Shown one piece after another: positions 1 through 5,479 of a DNA stretch of 5,479 nt (position 1 is the first letter of the stretch; each line of letters opens with the position of its first letter). The DNA comes from Cytophagales bacterium (GTDB taxonomy: Bacteria > Bacteroidota > Bacteroidia > Cytophagales > Cyclobacteriaceae), in NCBI GenBank assembly GCA_003541895.1, contig DPLR01000123.1, positions 1 to 5,479 on the forward strand. Direction: 5' to 3'. The notes beneath the pieces are model-generated. The model saw only the letters and a list, made by a program, of their open reading frames with translations, was not told the origin of the DNA and did no database searches. Made by a program: the position numbers and the translations under genes.

Positions 1-133
1 AGAGTGTCTGTGGAGAAGCTCGATGAGATGTGGTGGTTAGGAAGCAGACGCACGGGGCAAAGCGAGACTGGGAATGAACCAAAAAAGGCCGATGACGATG
101 ACGTACGATACGCGTTAAGAGAGCAATCAGAAT
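1..133 (+). pseudogene. Scrambled upstream part of the XdhC-family gene
   Basis: This stretch should encode the segment just before the GCNG motif of the XdhC gene that follows. In the frame of the downstream gene, positions 89-115 read PMTMTYDTR, which fits the YDT-containing segment found in XdhC proteins, but TAA at 116-118 then interrupts it. A second in-frame stop, TAG, lies at 38-40. Further left the family-like text continues in another frame: SV at 3-8 and DVVVRK at 27-44, resembling the segment after the family's SGGCLE motif, followed by AD in the downstream frame at 44-49. Several small indels plus one nonsense change would explain this. The cause may be real gene decay or low-quality sequence at a contig edge; clustering of all defects in ~120 bases favours the second. 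The start codon lies outside the window. Confidence 0.6.
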
Positions 134-997
134 TTGGGAATCAGTTTAGGCTGCAATGGTGTGATCGATGTTTTGTTCGAGCCTGTGGATGTAGCTGATG
201 ATTCAAACCCGATAAAGTTTTTTGAGCAATTCATTCAATCGAAAGAAGCACTGGCTTTGGCTACCTTTTTTTCCGGAAAGGATACGGGCAAGAAATGCTT
301 GATTGACCAAAACGGAAAATGTATTGCCGGTGAAGTGAATGATCAGGTCAAAGAAGACCTAATGGCTATTTTCTATTCAAAAAAATCGCATGCGAAAGAA
401 TATTTTTTAAAAGAGGACTCTGCAGAAATTTTTCTTGAGTTAGTTCAACCCACCATTCATCTTTTGATTTTTGGCGGAGGATTTGATGCAAGGCCGGTAA
501 GTAAACTGGCTCAATCGTTGGGCTGGAATGTTCAGGTTACGGATGAGTGTGTAGCACATTTGGCACCTGTATTTTTTCCTGACACCAAGCTTTCTCTTTG
601 TCAGCGCGAATTTGTTGATCGCGATTTTGAGATTACCCCGTTTACAGCATGCGTGCTGATGTCGCACAATTACGAATACGACCGCGATGTATTGAAGAAG
701 TTGCTGCCCTCATCAACTCCCTATGTTGGTATTTTGGGGCCACGGAAACGCTTTGATAAAATGATGGATGAATTTAGTACCACGGGGTTGAATTTATCAT
801 CTGATGATCTGTTGCGCATTCATTCACCCATTGGCTTAGATATTGGTGCTGAAGCACCCGATGAAATTGCTGTGTCTATCATTGCAGAGATCCAGGCGGT
901 ATTCTATGAAAGGAAGGGAGGCTTTTTGAAATCACTTAACGGACCCATTCATAAAAGAGAAGCAACTACCGATCAGGTGTTGAAGAGAATCTTTTGA
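134..997 (+). CDS. XdhC/CoxI-family molybdenum cofactor maturation protein, 5' disrupted
   Basis: XdhC-family proteins bind molybdenum cofactor in the cytoplasm and help its sulfuration and insertion into xanthine dehydrogenase-type enzymes. The open part has 287 codons. It begins inside the conserved signature LGCNGVIDVLFEP (residues 5-17 counted from the TTG at 134), so that TTG is the edge of the readable frame and not a believable native start. After a variable middle comes the XdhC C-terminal Rossmann domain: LLIFGGGFDARPV (110-122), VLMSHNYEYD (174-183), YVGILGPRKR (197-206), PIGLDIGAEAPDEIA (232-246) and PIHKRE (271-276), all at family positions. Roughly 80-100 N-terminal residues are missing compared with usual family members; their traces lie scrambled in positions 1-133. 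The partner oxidoreductase is not in the window and may lie to the left. The family call is strong; whether the gene works is unclear. The stop codon abuts that of the convergent transglycosylase gene. Confidence 0.85.
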   Translation: MGISLGCNGVIDVLFEPVDVADDSNPIKFFEQFIQSKEALALATFFSGKDTGKKCLIDQNGKCIAGEVNDQVKEDLMAIFYSKKSHAKEYFLKEDSAEIFLELVQPTIHLLIFGGGFDARPVSKLAQSLGWNVQVTDECVAHLAPVFFPDTKLSLCQREFVDRDFEITPFTACVLMSHNYEYDRDVLKKLLPSSTPYVGILGPRKRFDKMMDEFSTTGLNLSSDDLLRIHSPIGLDIGAEAPDEIAVSIIAEIQAVFYERKGGFLKSLNGPIHKREATTDQVLKRIF

Positions 998-2434
998 TCA
1001 GCCAACAATCAATTTTTGACCAGGCTTCAGCTTGCTGCTTTTCAGATTATTCAGGCTTTTGATTTTCTCAATGGTGATGCCCGGAAGTTTTTTAGTGATG
1101 TCCCACAAGGTGTCACCCGGCTGTACCACATACGTTTTAATCCCTTCGGTAACAATTAAATTGACTGGCTTTGCAGCTGGCTCAGCCGCTGGCGCTGGCT
1201 GCACTGACGTTTGCGTGTTGCCGGGGTTAACCCAAATTACTAACCGTTGCCCTGCCCGAATTAGATTGCCGCGTAGGTTATTCCATTGCCTTAGATTTTT
1301 TACGCTCACGTGAAATCTTTGTGCAATTGTACCCAAGGCATCGCCATAGCGAACGTAATACACGTTGCGGTCGCGGCCATAGGTGAAGTCGCTCATTTTT
1401 TTGGCGAGCGTTTCCCATTCTTTCTTCTTTGAAGCGGCAGAGTCTAAAATGAGTTTACGCTGAGGTTCAAGAATTTCTTTTACGCCTTTCGGAATTCTTA
1501 CCACGCGTTGTTTCCCATCTTCAGGAATTGCATTTTTTCGAATGGTAGGATTGAGCACTTGCAAATCTTCGGGGCAAGTGCCGGTCAATTTTGAAAACGT
1601 TTCGAAGTGGAAAAATTTGCTAACCATCACGGTGTCGTGCGGCATCAATTCTTCATGTGCTGGTTCATAAAGGTTGTGCTCAGGAGCGTAGTTGATGGCG
1701 TATACCATGGCGATAAACTGCGGTACGTATGATCTTGTTTCGCGCGGCAGGTAAGGGTATAATTCCCAAAACGTTCGCTTATAGCCAGATCTGCGAATGG
1801 CCCAACTCACAGTGCCAGGCCCTGAATTATAAGCGGCTAAAGCCAAGTGCCAGTCTTTGAATATCGAATACAGTTCAGAAAGATATTTGCAAGCAGCTTC
1901 CGTAGATTTCTCGGGATCCATTCGCTCATCGATCGACCAATTATTTTGAAGGCCAAGGTATTTGCCTGTGCCAGACATGAATTGCCAAAGGCCAACAGCC
2001 TGTGCAGCCGAATAAGCTTGTGGATTCAATGCCGACTCGATGATGGAAAGATATTTTAACTCATCAGGTAAGTTGTACTCCTTCAATTTTTTTTCGAAGA
2101 GCGGGAAGTACAAATCTTTTTTGCGCAGCATGGAACGAGTGTATTCGCGATCGCGTACAGTAAAATATTCGATGAATGCATGAACGCGATTGTTGTATGT
2201 CAAGGGAATGGTTCGCTGTAGACAGCTTAATCGATCTGCAATTAATTCTGGAGCATCGTCTGCTGGAATGAAATCAAGATTCGATGGGATTGGGATTAAT
2301 TCTGCTTTGACAGAATCCTTCACTTCCACCGAATCCAACACCGGTACATTAACAGAGTCTTTTACTTCGTGTACTTGTGCTATTCCTGACGAAGCGATAC
2401 TCACTAGAATTGCGATCGCAAAAAATTTCATCAT
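998..2434 (-). CDS. Secreted MltD-like lytic transglycosylase with LysM repeats
   Basis: This enzyme should cleave the MurNAc-GlcNAc bond of peptidoglycan in the periplasm, leaving 1,6-anhydro-MurNAc ends. The 478-residue protein starts with a signal peptide (1-20, ending GIAQ) that has no lipobox cysteine, unlike the E. coli MltD lipoprotein. A low-complexity segment containing EVKDSV twice follows (23-42). The SLT domain spans about 115-235, with the catalytic glutamate expected at E133 in SIIESALNP, then AVGLWQFMSGTG (146-157) and AAYNSGPGTVSWA (200-212). A LysM-like stretch at about 268-316 is degenerate. Two clear LysM domains follow at about 358-402 and 433-477 (YVVQPGDTLWDI in the second), separated by a Pro/Ala-rich linker. 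The start is a double ATG without a Shine-Dalgarno; the first gives the stated end. It lies downstream of tatA in the same direction, but a hairpin with a T-run separates them, so it may be transcribed on its own. Confidence 0.93.
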   Translation of the reverse strand: MMKFFAIAILVSIASSGIAQVHEVKDSVNVPVLDSVEVKDSVKAELIPIPSNLDFIPADDAPELIADRLSCLQRTIPLTYNNRVHAFIEYFTVRDREYTRSMLRKKDLYFPLFEKKLKEYNLPDELKYLSIIESALNPQAYSAAQAVGLWQFMSGTGKYLGLQNNWSIDERMDPEKSTEAACKYLSELYSIFKDWHLALAAYNSGPGTVSWAIRRSGYKRTFWELYPYLPRETRSYVPQFIAMVYAINYAPEHNLYEPAHEELMPHDTVMVSKFFHFETFSKLTGTCPEDLQVLNPTIRKNAIPEDGKQRVVRIPKGVKEILEPQRKLILDSAASKKKEWETLAKKMSDFTYGRDRNVYYVRYGDALGTIAQRFHVSVKNLRQWNNLRGNLIRAGQRLVIWVNPGNTQTSVQPAPAAEPAAKPVNLIVTEGIKTYVVQPGDTLWDITKKLPGITIEKIKSLNNLKSSKLKPGQKLIVG

Positions 2435-2443
2435 TTATAAATT

Positions 2444-2451
2444 CAAAAGTA
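2444..2451 (-). promoter_or_regulatory. Candidate Bacteroidota -7 element upstream of the transglycosylase
   Basis: On the minus strand this reads TACTTTTG, an exact match to the Bacteroidota -7 consensus TAnnTTTG, and it ends nine bases before the double ATG. The partner TTTG at 2477-2480 is 25 bases upstream, longer than the usual spacing of about 20, and the nearer TTG at 2462-2464 is too close. Use from here would give an almost leaderless transcript. It is weak evidence alone, but it lies just beyond a terminator-like hairpin, where a new promoter would be needed. Confidence 0.3.
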
Positions 2452-2477
2452 AACCACCACTCAATTTCCCTTCACAC

Positions 2478-2520
2478 AAAAAAACAGTTTGTAAAAATGA
2501 ACTACTTTTTAGCAAACTAT
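2478..2520 (-). terminator. Terminator-like hairpin at the tatA stop codon
   Basis: Reading the minus strand from 2520 down, the left arm (2520-2506, which includes the TAG stop) pairs with the right arm (2497-2484). This gives about 14 base pairs, one of them G-U, with a single bulged C at 2512 and an 8-base loop (2505-2498). A run of T follows at 2484-2478; its first base closes the stem. The stem has only two G-C pairs, so it is less stable than a classical terminator, but its length and T-run fit intrinsic termination in an AT-rich genome. It would end or attenuate transcription between tatA and the transglycosylase gene. Confidence 0.5.
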
Positions 2521-2726
2521 TTCTCTTCAATTTTAGGTATTTCTTTCCCTGCATCGTCCACTTCTTTCTTTACATCCTTAACGGCATCTTTAAACTCGCG
2601 GATACCTTTTCCAAGACCTTTGGCAAATTCAGGGATTTTTTTAGCACCAAAAAAGATGAGCACAAACAAACCGATTACCACCCACTCGCCCATTCCGGGC
2701 ATTCCTATTAAAAGGATTGCTTTCAT
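2517..2726 (-). CDS. tatA: TatA/TatE-family twin-arginine translocase subunit
   Basis: This 69-residue inner-membrane protein should be the pore-forming subunit of the twin-arginine pathway, which exports folded proteins together with TatC. It has a short N-terminal segment, one membrane helix (about 14-27, EWVVIGLFVLIFFG), the FG hinge (F26-G27) followed by AKKIPE, an amphipathic helix (GLGKGIREFKDAVKDVKKEV, 37-56) and a short charged tail. Length and order are those of TatA, much shorter than TatB. The polar residue at the start of the membrane helix is Glu14, 13 residues before the hinge glycine. That position is Gln in E. coli TatA and Glu in E. coli TatB, so a dual TatA/TatB role is possible. 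No tatC is in the window. The gene starts 39 bases after the EnvC-like gene in the same direction, with A/T-rich sequence and no Shine-Dalgarno before the ATG. It ends in a terminator-like hairpin. Confidence 0.92.
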   Translation of the reverse strand: MKAILLIGMPGMGEWVVIGLFVLIFFGAKKIPEFAKGLGKGIREFKDAVKDVKKEVDDAGKEIPKIEEK

Positions 2727-2765
2727 ATTCGTTAAAATTAGAAGGTAAATTTAGAAATTAATTTA

Positions 2766-3980
2766 TCAATTCTTCAACCATTCTTCCGGATCGAGGGTTT
2801 CCTTTTGTTTTCGCAATTGAAACCGCAACTCTGAAATGCCTTCCGGGGATGACCTGACCCGGCCAATTTCATCGTTGGTAGCTACTTTTTGTCCTGTGCG
2901 AACAAACACTTCTTTCAATCCGACATACACGGTGTAATAAGCACCATGGCTCAAAATTACTGCATTACCAATGCCGGGAAAAAAAGCAACACGTGTTACT
3001 TCTCCATTGAAGACTGATCGCACGGGCTCGTTGGCTTTGGTTTGAATGTTGATGCCATCATTTTCAATTTCGATACCTTTCAAAATGGGGTGCATTTGCC
3101 GACCGTACTTTTGAGAAACAAAGCCTGATACGGGCCACGGAAATTTTTTCTTATTCTCTTCAAAAGTGGCCGAAAGCGAAGCGGTTTCAAAGGCCGACTC
3201 AACATCTTTCAATTTATTTTTCTTTCTGGCCTCGGCCTCGCGAGCAGCACGCTCCATTTCTTCCTTCACAATCTTCGCGATCAAGTTATCGAGTTCAATC
3301 AGCGATTTTCGGGTTTCTTCTAGTTCGCGTTTAAGTCGTTTTTCTTCGCGCTCGAGTGATTTTACAACCTTGCGCTGTTTTTGTTTCAATCCTGTTAAGT
3401 GCTCGCTTTCTTTCACTTCATCGTTTAGCAATATTTTTTTTTCATTGCGCTTAGCTTCGGTTTGGCGCACTTGCAAGCTTAACAAGGCTTGTGTTTTATT
3501 AATGGCAGCAGCTTGTTCTTTGCGGGCTTTGCCATATTGCTCCATGTACTTCAGCCTCATAAAAAACTGATCGAACGACTCAGCTGAGAACAACAGCATC
3601 AGCTTGTTGATTTTGGTATTTGCTTTTTGCGCAGCGAAGACCATAGCTGCATATTCATTCTTTAAATCAGCAACATCTTTTTCGAGCGCTTCAATAATCT
3701 GTGTGTCCTCTTCAATGTCGGCATCTAAAACTTCTACTTCGCTCTTGATTGTGCCGACCAAGCTTTCTTGTTGATTAATACGTCTGTTCAATGCAGTTAA
3801 TTCGCCAAGTGTATTCTTTTTTTCTTTTTCGGTTTCTTCTAGAATTTTTTCAGTTTCTTTTATTCTTTCAATGTTCTGCTGTCGTTCTTTTTGAAGTTGA
3901 ACTTTGTTTTTCCTTTGAGCAAAAAGGAATGTAGAGTTCAGGAAGAATACGGCAAATAGAATGAGTCTACCTGCGGTCAT
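2766..3980 (-). CDS. EnvC-like murein hydrolase activator: coiled coil plus degenerate LytM (M23) domain
   Basis: EnvC-type proteins sit in the periplasm and switch on peptidoglycan amidases during cell separation. From the ATG at 3980 the protein has 404 residues: a signal peptide (MTAGR, a hydrophobic core, then FLFAQ at about 18-22), a long Lys/Glu-rich coiled coil in two blocks (about 25-125 and 150-265), and a C-terminal LytM/M23 fold (about 280-404, from FPWPVSGFVSQKYG to the end). All metal-site positions are altered: the HxGxD motif reads NDGIN (N307, N311), the histidine of YxHL is G354 in TVYVGL, and HLH reads ELR (E384, R386). Peptidase activity is therefore unlikely, as in E. coli EnvC. 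A longer frame starts at 4025, but it adds 15 residues before the signal peptide and overlaps the previous gene by 59 bases; the chosen start overlaps it by 14. Automatic annotation may call it an M23 peptidase. Confidence 0.9.
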   Translation of the reverse strand: MTAGRLILFAVFFLNSTFLFAQRKNKVQLQKERQQNIERIKETEKILEETEKEKKNTLGELTALNRRINQQESLVGTIKSEVEVLDADIEEDTQIIEALEKDVADLKNEYAAMVFAAQKANTKINKLMLLFSAESFDQFFMRLKYMEQYGKARKEQAAAINKTQALLSLQVRQTEAKRNEKKILLNDEVKESEHLTGLKQKQRKVVKSLEREEKRLKRELEETRKSLIELDNLIAKIVKEEMERAAREAEARKKNKLKDVESAFETASLSATFEENKKKFPWPVSGFVSQKYGRQMHPILKGIEIENDGINIQTKANEPVRSVFNGEVTRVAFFPGIGNAVILSHGAYYTVYVGLKEVFVRTGQKVATNDEIGRVRSSPEGISELRFQLRKQKETLDPEEWLKN

Positions 3981-4722
3981 AACGTTTCGGAATCTTAAAA
4001 TGAAAACGGAGTTCTTTGGTGCCAACTTCGGCTTTAGAGTATTCGAAAAGGATCGTATTATTTACTGGGCCGGTGAGGCTATTGTAAAACACTTCGATCA
4101 ATCCTCTATAAGGAAAAAGTTTATCGCCCACAGGCTGAAATTCGGAATAATTTATTTTTACAGAATTGCCTGAAGAGGGCTCATTCAAATTGATGCGCTC
4201 TACTTTTTTGGTAGTCTTGTTGATCAGGCTCTGCACAGTGACAGATCCTTCCTTTTGAACCAGCTTATTAAAGAATGAATCTTCGCCTGTTTCATCATCG
4301 GGGCGTTTGGGTATGATCAGGTTACCGAGCAGTGCTGCCTGAACTACATCGTAATTGATTTTGAAATTGAATTTTTTGCTGAGGCTAGTGTAATCAAAAA
4401 CAAAATATTCTTTTTGTAAATCGCTAACAATTGTGATGGAGTCTTTATTGATCAATACCGCTCCACCTTTGATTCCTAAAAAATTCAAGTTCATCCAAAT
4501 TACACTGTCTTTTCGGATGCGGATAGTTGCTTTTACTTCTCTTTCTTTTGAGTTGTCGCGAAAAACCAATTTCGCTTTCCCGTGCATATAGTCAAAATCG
4601 ATTTCTTGAACATCGATGGAGTTTGGTGCAGCGGGTGGTATTGGCCCAATTTTTTTTATAATGCGGTGACTACAACCAGCGGTGATGAGCATTACTAATA
4701 CGTAGAAAAATATTCTGTGCAT
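3967..4722 (-). CDS. DUF4292-family lipoprotein
   Basis: This 251-residue protein looks like a lipoprotein of the Bacteroidota DUF4292 family, whose role is not established. The N-terminus is a short hydrophobic signal ending LITAGC, with Cys17 as the probable lipidation site (Thr at -3 is somewhat unusual). The next residues, SHRI, lack the acidic surface-export signal known from Bacteroidota lipoproteins, so a periplasm-facing outer-membrane location is inferred. The body alternates polar and hydrophobic residues as in beta strands: KAKLVFRD, VKATIRIRKDSVIWMNLNFLGIK, GAVLINKDSITIVSD, YFVFDY, and a tail ending RFHFKIPKRYDRR. This resembles the LolA/LolB-like half-barrel, a fold relationship I recall for the family but cannot check here. 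It follows the TPR gene after 14 bases, and its 3' end overlaps the EnvC-like gene. As I recall, the order TPR, DUF4292, EnvC/M23 recurs in Bacteroidota. Confidence 0.85.
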   Translation of the reverse strand: MHRIFFYVLVMLITAGCSHRIIKKIGPIPPAAPNSIDVQEIDFDYMHGKAKLVFRDNSKEREVKATIRIRKDSVIWMNLNFLGIKGGAVLINKDSITIVSDLQKEYFVFDYTSLSKKFNFKINYDVVQAALLGNLIIPKRPDDETGEDSFFNKLVQKEGSVTVQSLINKTTKKVERINLNEPSSGNSVKINYSEFQPVGDKLFPYRGLIEVFYNSLTGPVNNTILFEYSKAEVGTKELRFHFKIPKRYDRR

Positions 4723-4736
4723 GAATTTGTTCTCGG

Positions 4737-5479
4737 TTATTGAACTTTTCGGTTAGCAATTTTTTTGTTCAGGGCTTCGTTTTCAGCGCCAAGCGATTTG
4801 GCCTTTTGCCACTGAGCCACCGCATCATCAATTTCGCCTAGTTGAAAAAGGATGTCGCCATAGTGCTCGTATAAAATGGCACTTGCGTTTGGGCTGGCTA
4901 TGGCTTTTTCTATTATTTTTTTTGCGTCTTTATATTTGGCTTCCTGATAAAGAACCCAAGCATAGGTATCGAGGTAAGATGAATTTGTCGGATGATTTTT
5001 TACTGCGAGCGCAGCCATTTGCTCAGCGCGTTCTAAATTTGTTTTGCGTAGCGATAAGTAATAGGCATAATTATTTAAAACGTAAGCATCGGTGGGATTA
5101 ATGACCAGAGCTTCCTCATACGATTTATCTGACTTATCATATTCTTTTGTTGCGTTATAATTATCGCCAAGTAACGCATTGATTTCTGACAATAAATTTG
5201 AATTACTCTTTGAAAGTTTTTTTGCTTGCTCGAGCGATACGCAAGACTCGCGGTAATTTTTTTTCCTGGCGTAGGCAATTCCGCTGAAATAATAGATCAT
5301 TCCCTGATTCGGAAAAAATTCTGAAGCTTGTTCGGCATGTACAATCACACTATCCAATTGATTGGATTGCATCTCAAGAAAAAGCAGGTTTTGCCAAACT
5401 TCAAAACTGCTATTTCCCGCCTTCACTACCTTACGGTATTCTGCGCAGGCTTCATCATTTCGTTCGAGTGTTAAATACA
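4737..5479 (-). CDS. Tetratricopeptide repeat protein, N-terminal part outside the window
   Basis: TPR domains form helical-pair scaffolds for protein-protein contacts. The 246 codons visible are the C-terminal part; the frame stays open to the right edge (YLTLERNDEACAEYRKV comes before the GTG at 5426), so that GTG is internal and the start lies outside. Successive TPR-like units can be traced: WQNLLFLEMQSNQLDSVIVH, MIYYFSGIAYARKKNYRES, LGDNYNATKEYDKSDKSYEE followed by ALVINP, YVLNNYAYYLSLRKTNLERA, YLDTYAWVLYQEAKYKDAKK, and LYEHYGDILFQLGEIDDAVA. A Lys-rich tail (NKKIANRKVQ) ends the protein. No enzymatic motif is visible. It precedes the DUF4292 lipoprotein by 14 bases and is probably in the same operon. 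I recall a dUTPase gene often lying upstream of this gene in relatives; that would be beyond the right edge. The partner and exact role are unknown. Confidence 0.88.
   Translation of the reverse strand, partial: YLTLERNDEACAEYRKVVKAGNSSFEVWQNLLFLEMQSNQLDSVIVHAEQASEFFPNQGMIYYFSGIAYARKKNYRESCVSLEQAKKLSKSNSNLLSEINALLGDNYNATKEYDKSDKSYEEALVINPTDAYVLNNYAYYLSLRKTNLERAEQMAALAVKNHPTNSSYLDTYAWVLYQEAKYKDAKKIIEKAIASPNASAILYEHYGDILFQLGEIDDAVAQWQKAKSLGAENEALNKKIANRKVQ

Noticed and set aside
4..198. Plus-strand 64-codon open frame at the left edge
   Set aside because: It lies across the scrambled XdhC region in a different frame, has no family-like pattern, and overlaps the GCNG-coding segment of the real gene.
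440..667. Minus-strand 75-codon frame with several cysteines
   Set aside because: It is antisense to the XdhC Rossmann domain. The cysteines do not form a regular metal-binding pattern, and the sense frame is clearly conserved.
971..999. GATCA...TGATC inverted repeat at the convergent gene ends
   Set aside because: The stem is only 5 base pairs with a 19-base loop and no following T-run, so it is not a credible terminator.
2190..2748. Two plus-strand open frames (173 and 123 codons) crossing the transglycosylase start and tatA
   Set aside because: Both are antisense to well-supported genes, cross the intergenic region, and show no domain or plausible start context.
2727..2765. Possible promoter for tatA in the 39-base gap
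   Set aside because: It is A/T-rich, but I found no TAnnTTTG match with a spaced TTG; cotranscription with the EnvC-like gene is simpler.
3166..3570. Plus-strand Ser/Phe-rich open frame of 134 codons
   Set aside because: It is antisense to the Lys/Glu-rich coiled coil of the EnvC-like protein; its Ser/Phe bias is the expected complement of such codons.
5075..5278. Minus-strand 67-codon frame inside the TPR gene
   Set aside because: It is an out-of-frame shadow of the TPR coding sequence, which is open through the whole region.

Overview
The window looks like chromosomal sequence from a Bacteroidota bacterium, most likely a Cytophagales-type lineage. The reasons are a moderate-GC, AT-rich-intergenic composition, start codons preceded by A/T-rich sequence without Shine-Dalgarno motifs, a DUF4292-type lipoprotein next to an EnvC-like protein, and a stand-alone TatA-type protein. 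The lineage call is inference from gene content; no rRNA or marker gene is present.

Left part (1-997, plus strand): the 3' three quarters of an XdhC/CoxI-family molybdenum-cofactor maturation gene. Positions 134-997 read cleanly, but the first ~130 bases carry pieces of the same protein scattered over two reading frames with stop codons. The gene is therefore either broken at its 5' side or the sequence is poor there. It ends at a TGATCA palindrome that also supplies the stop codon of the convergent gene, so there is no intergenic space.

Right part (998-5479, minus strand): five envelope genes, read right to left. These are a TPR protein running off the right edge, a DUF4292 lipoprotein, an EnvC-like coiled-coil/LytM protein, a small TatA-type translocase subunit, and a secreted MltD-like lytic transglycosylase with LysM repeats. 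The first four are tightly packed (14-nt gap, 14-nt overlap, 39-nt gap) and look like one transcription unit. A terminator-like hairpin overlaps the tatA stop codon, and the transglycosylase lies beyond it, possibly with its own promoter.

Together the minus-strand genes point to peptidoglycan remodelling and envelope biogenesis: an amidase-activator-like protein whose LytM metal ligands are all replaced, a peptidoglycan-cleaving enzyme, a protein-export component and a lipoprotein possibly of LolA/LolB-like fold. Nothing here demands a new biological system. The points most worth checking are the scrambled xdhC 5' region, the degenerate LytM domain beside tatA, and the DUF4292 lipoprotein. 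No RNA genes, mobile elements, CRISPR arrays or large repeats were seen, and no gene-free stretch exceeds about 130 bases.
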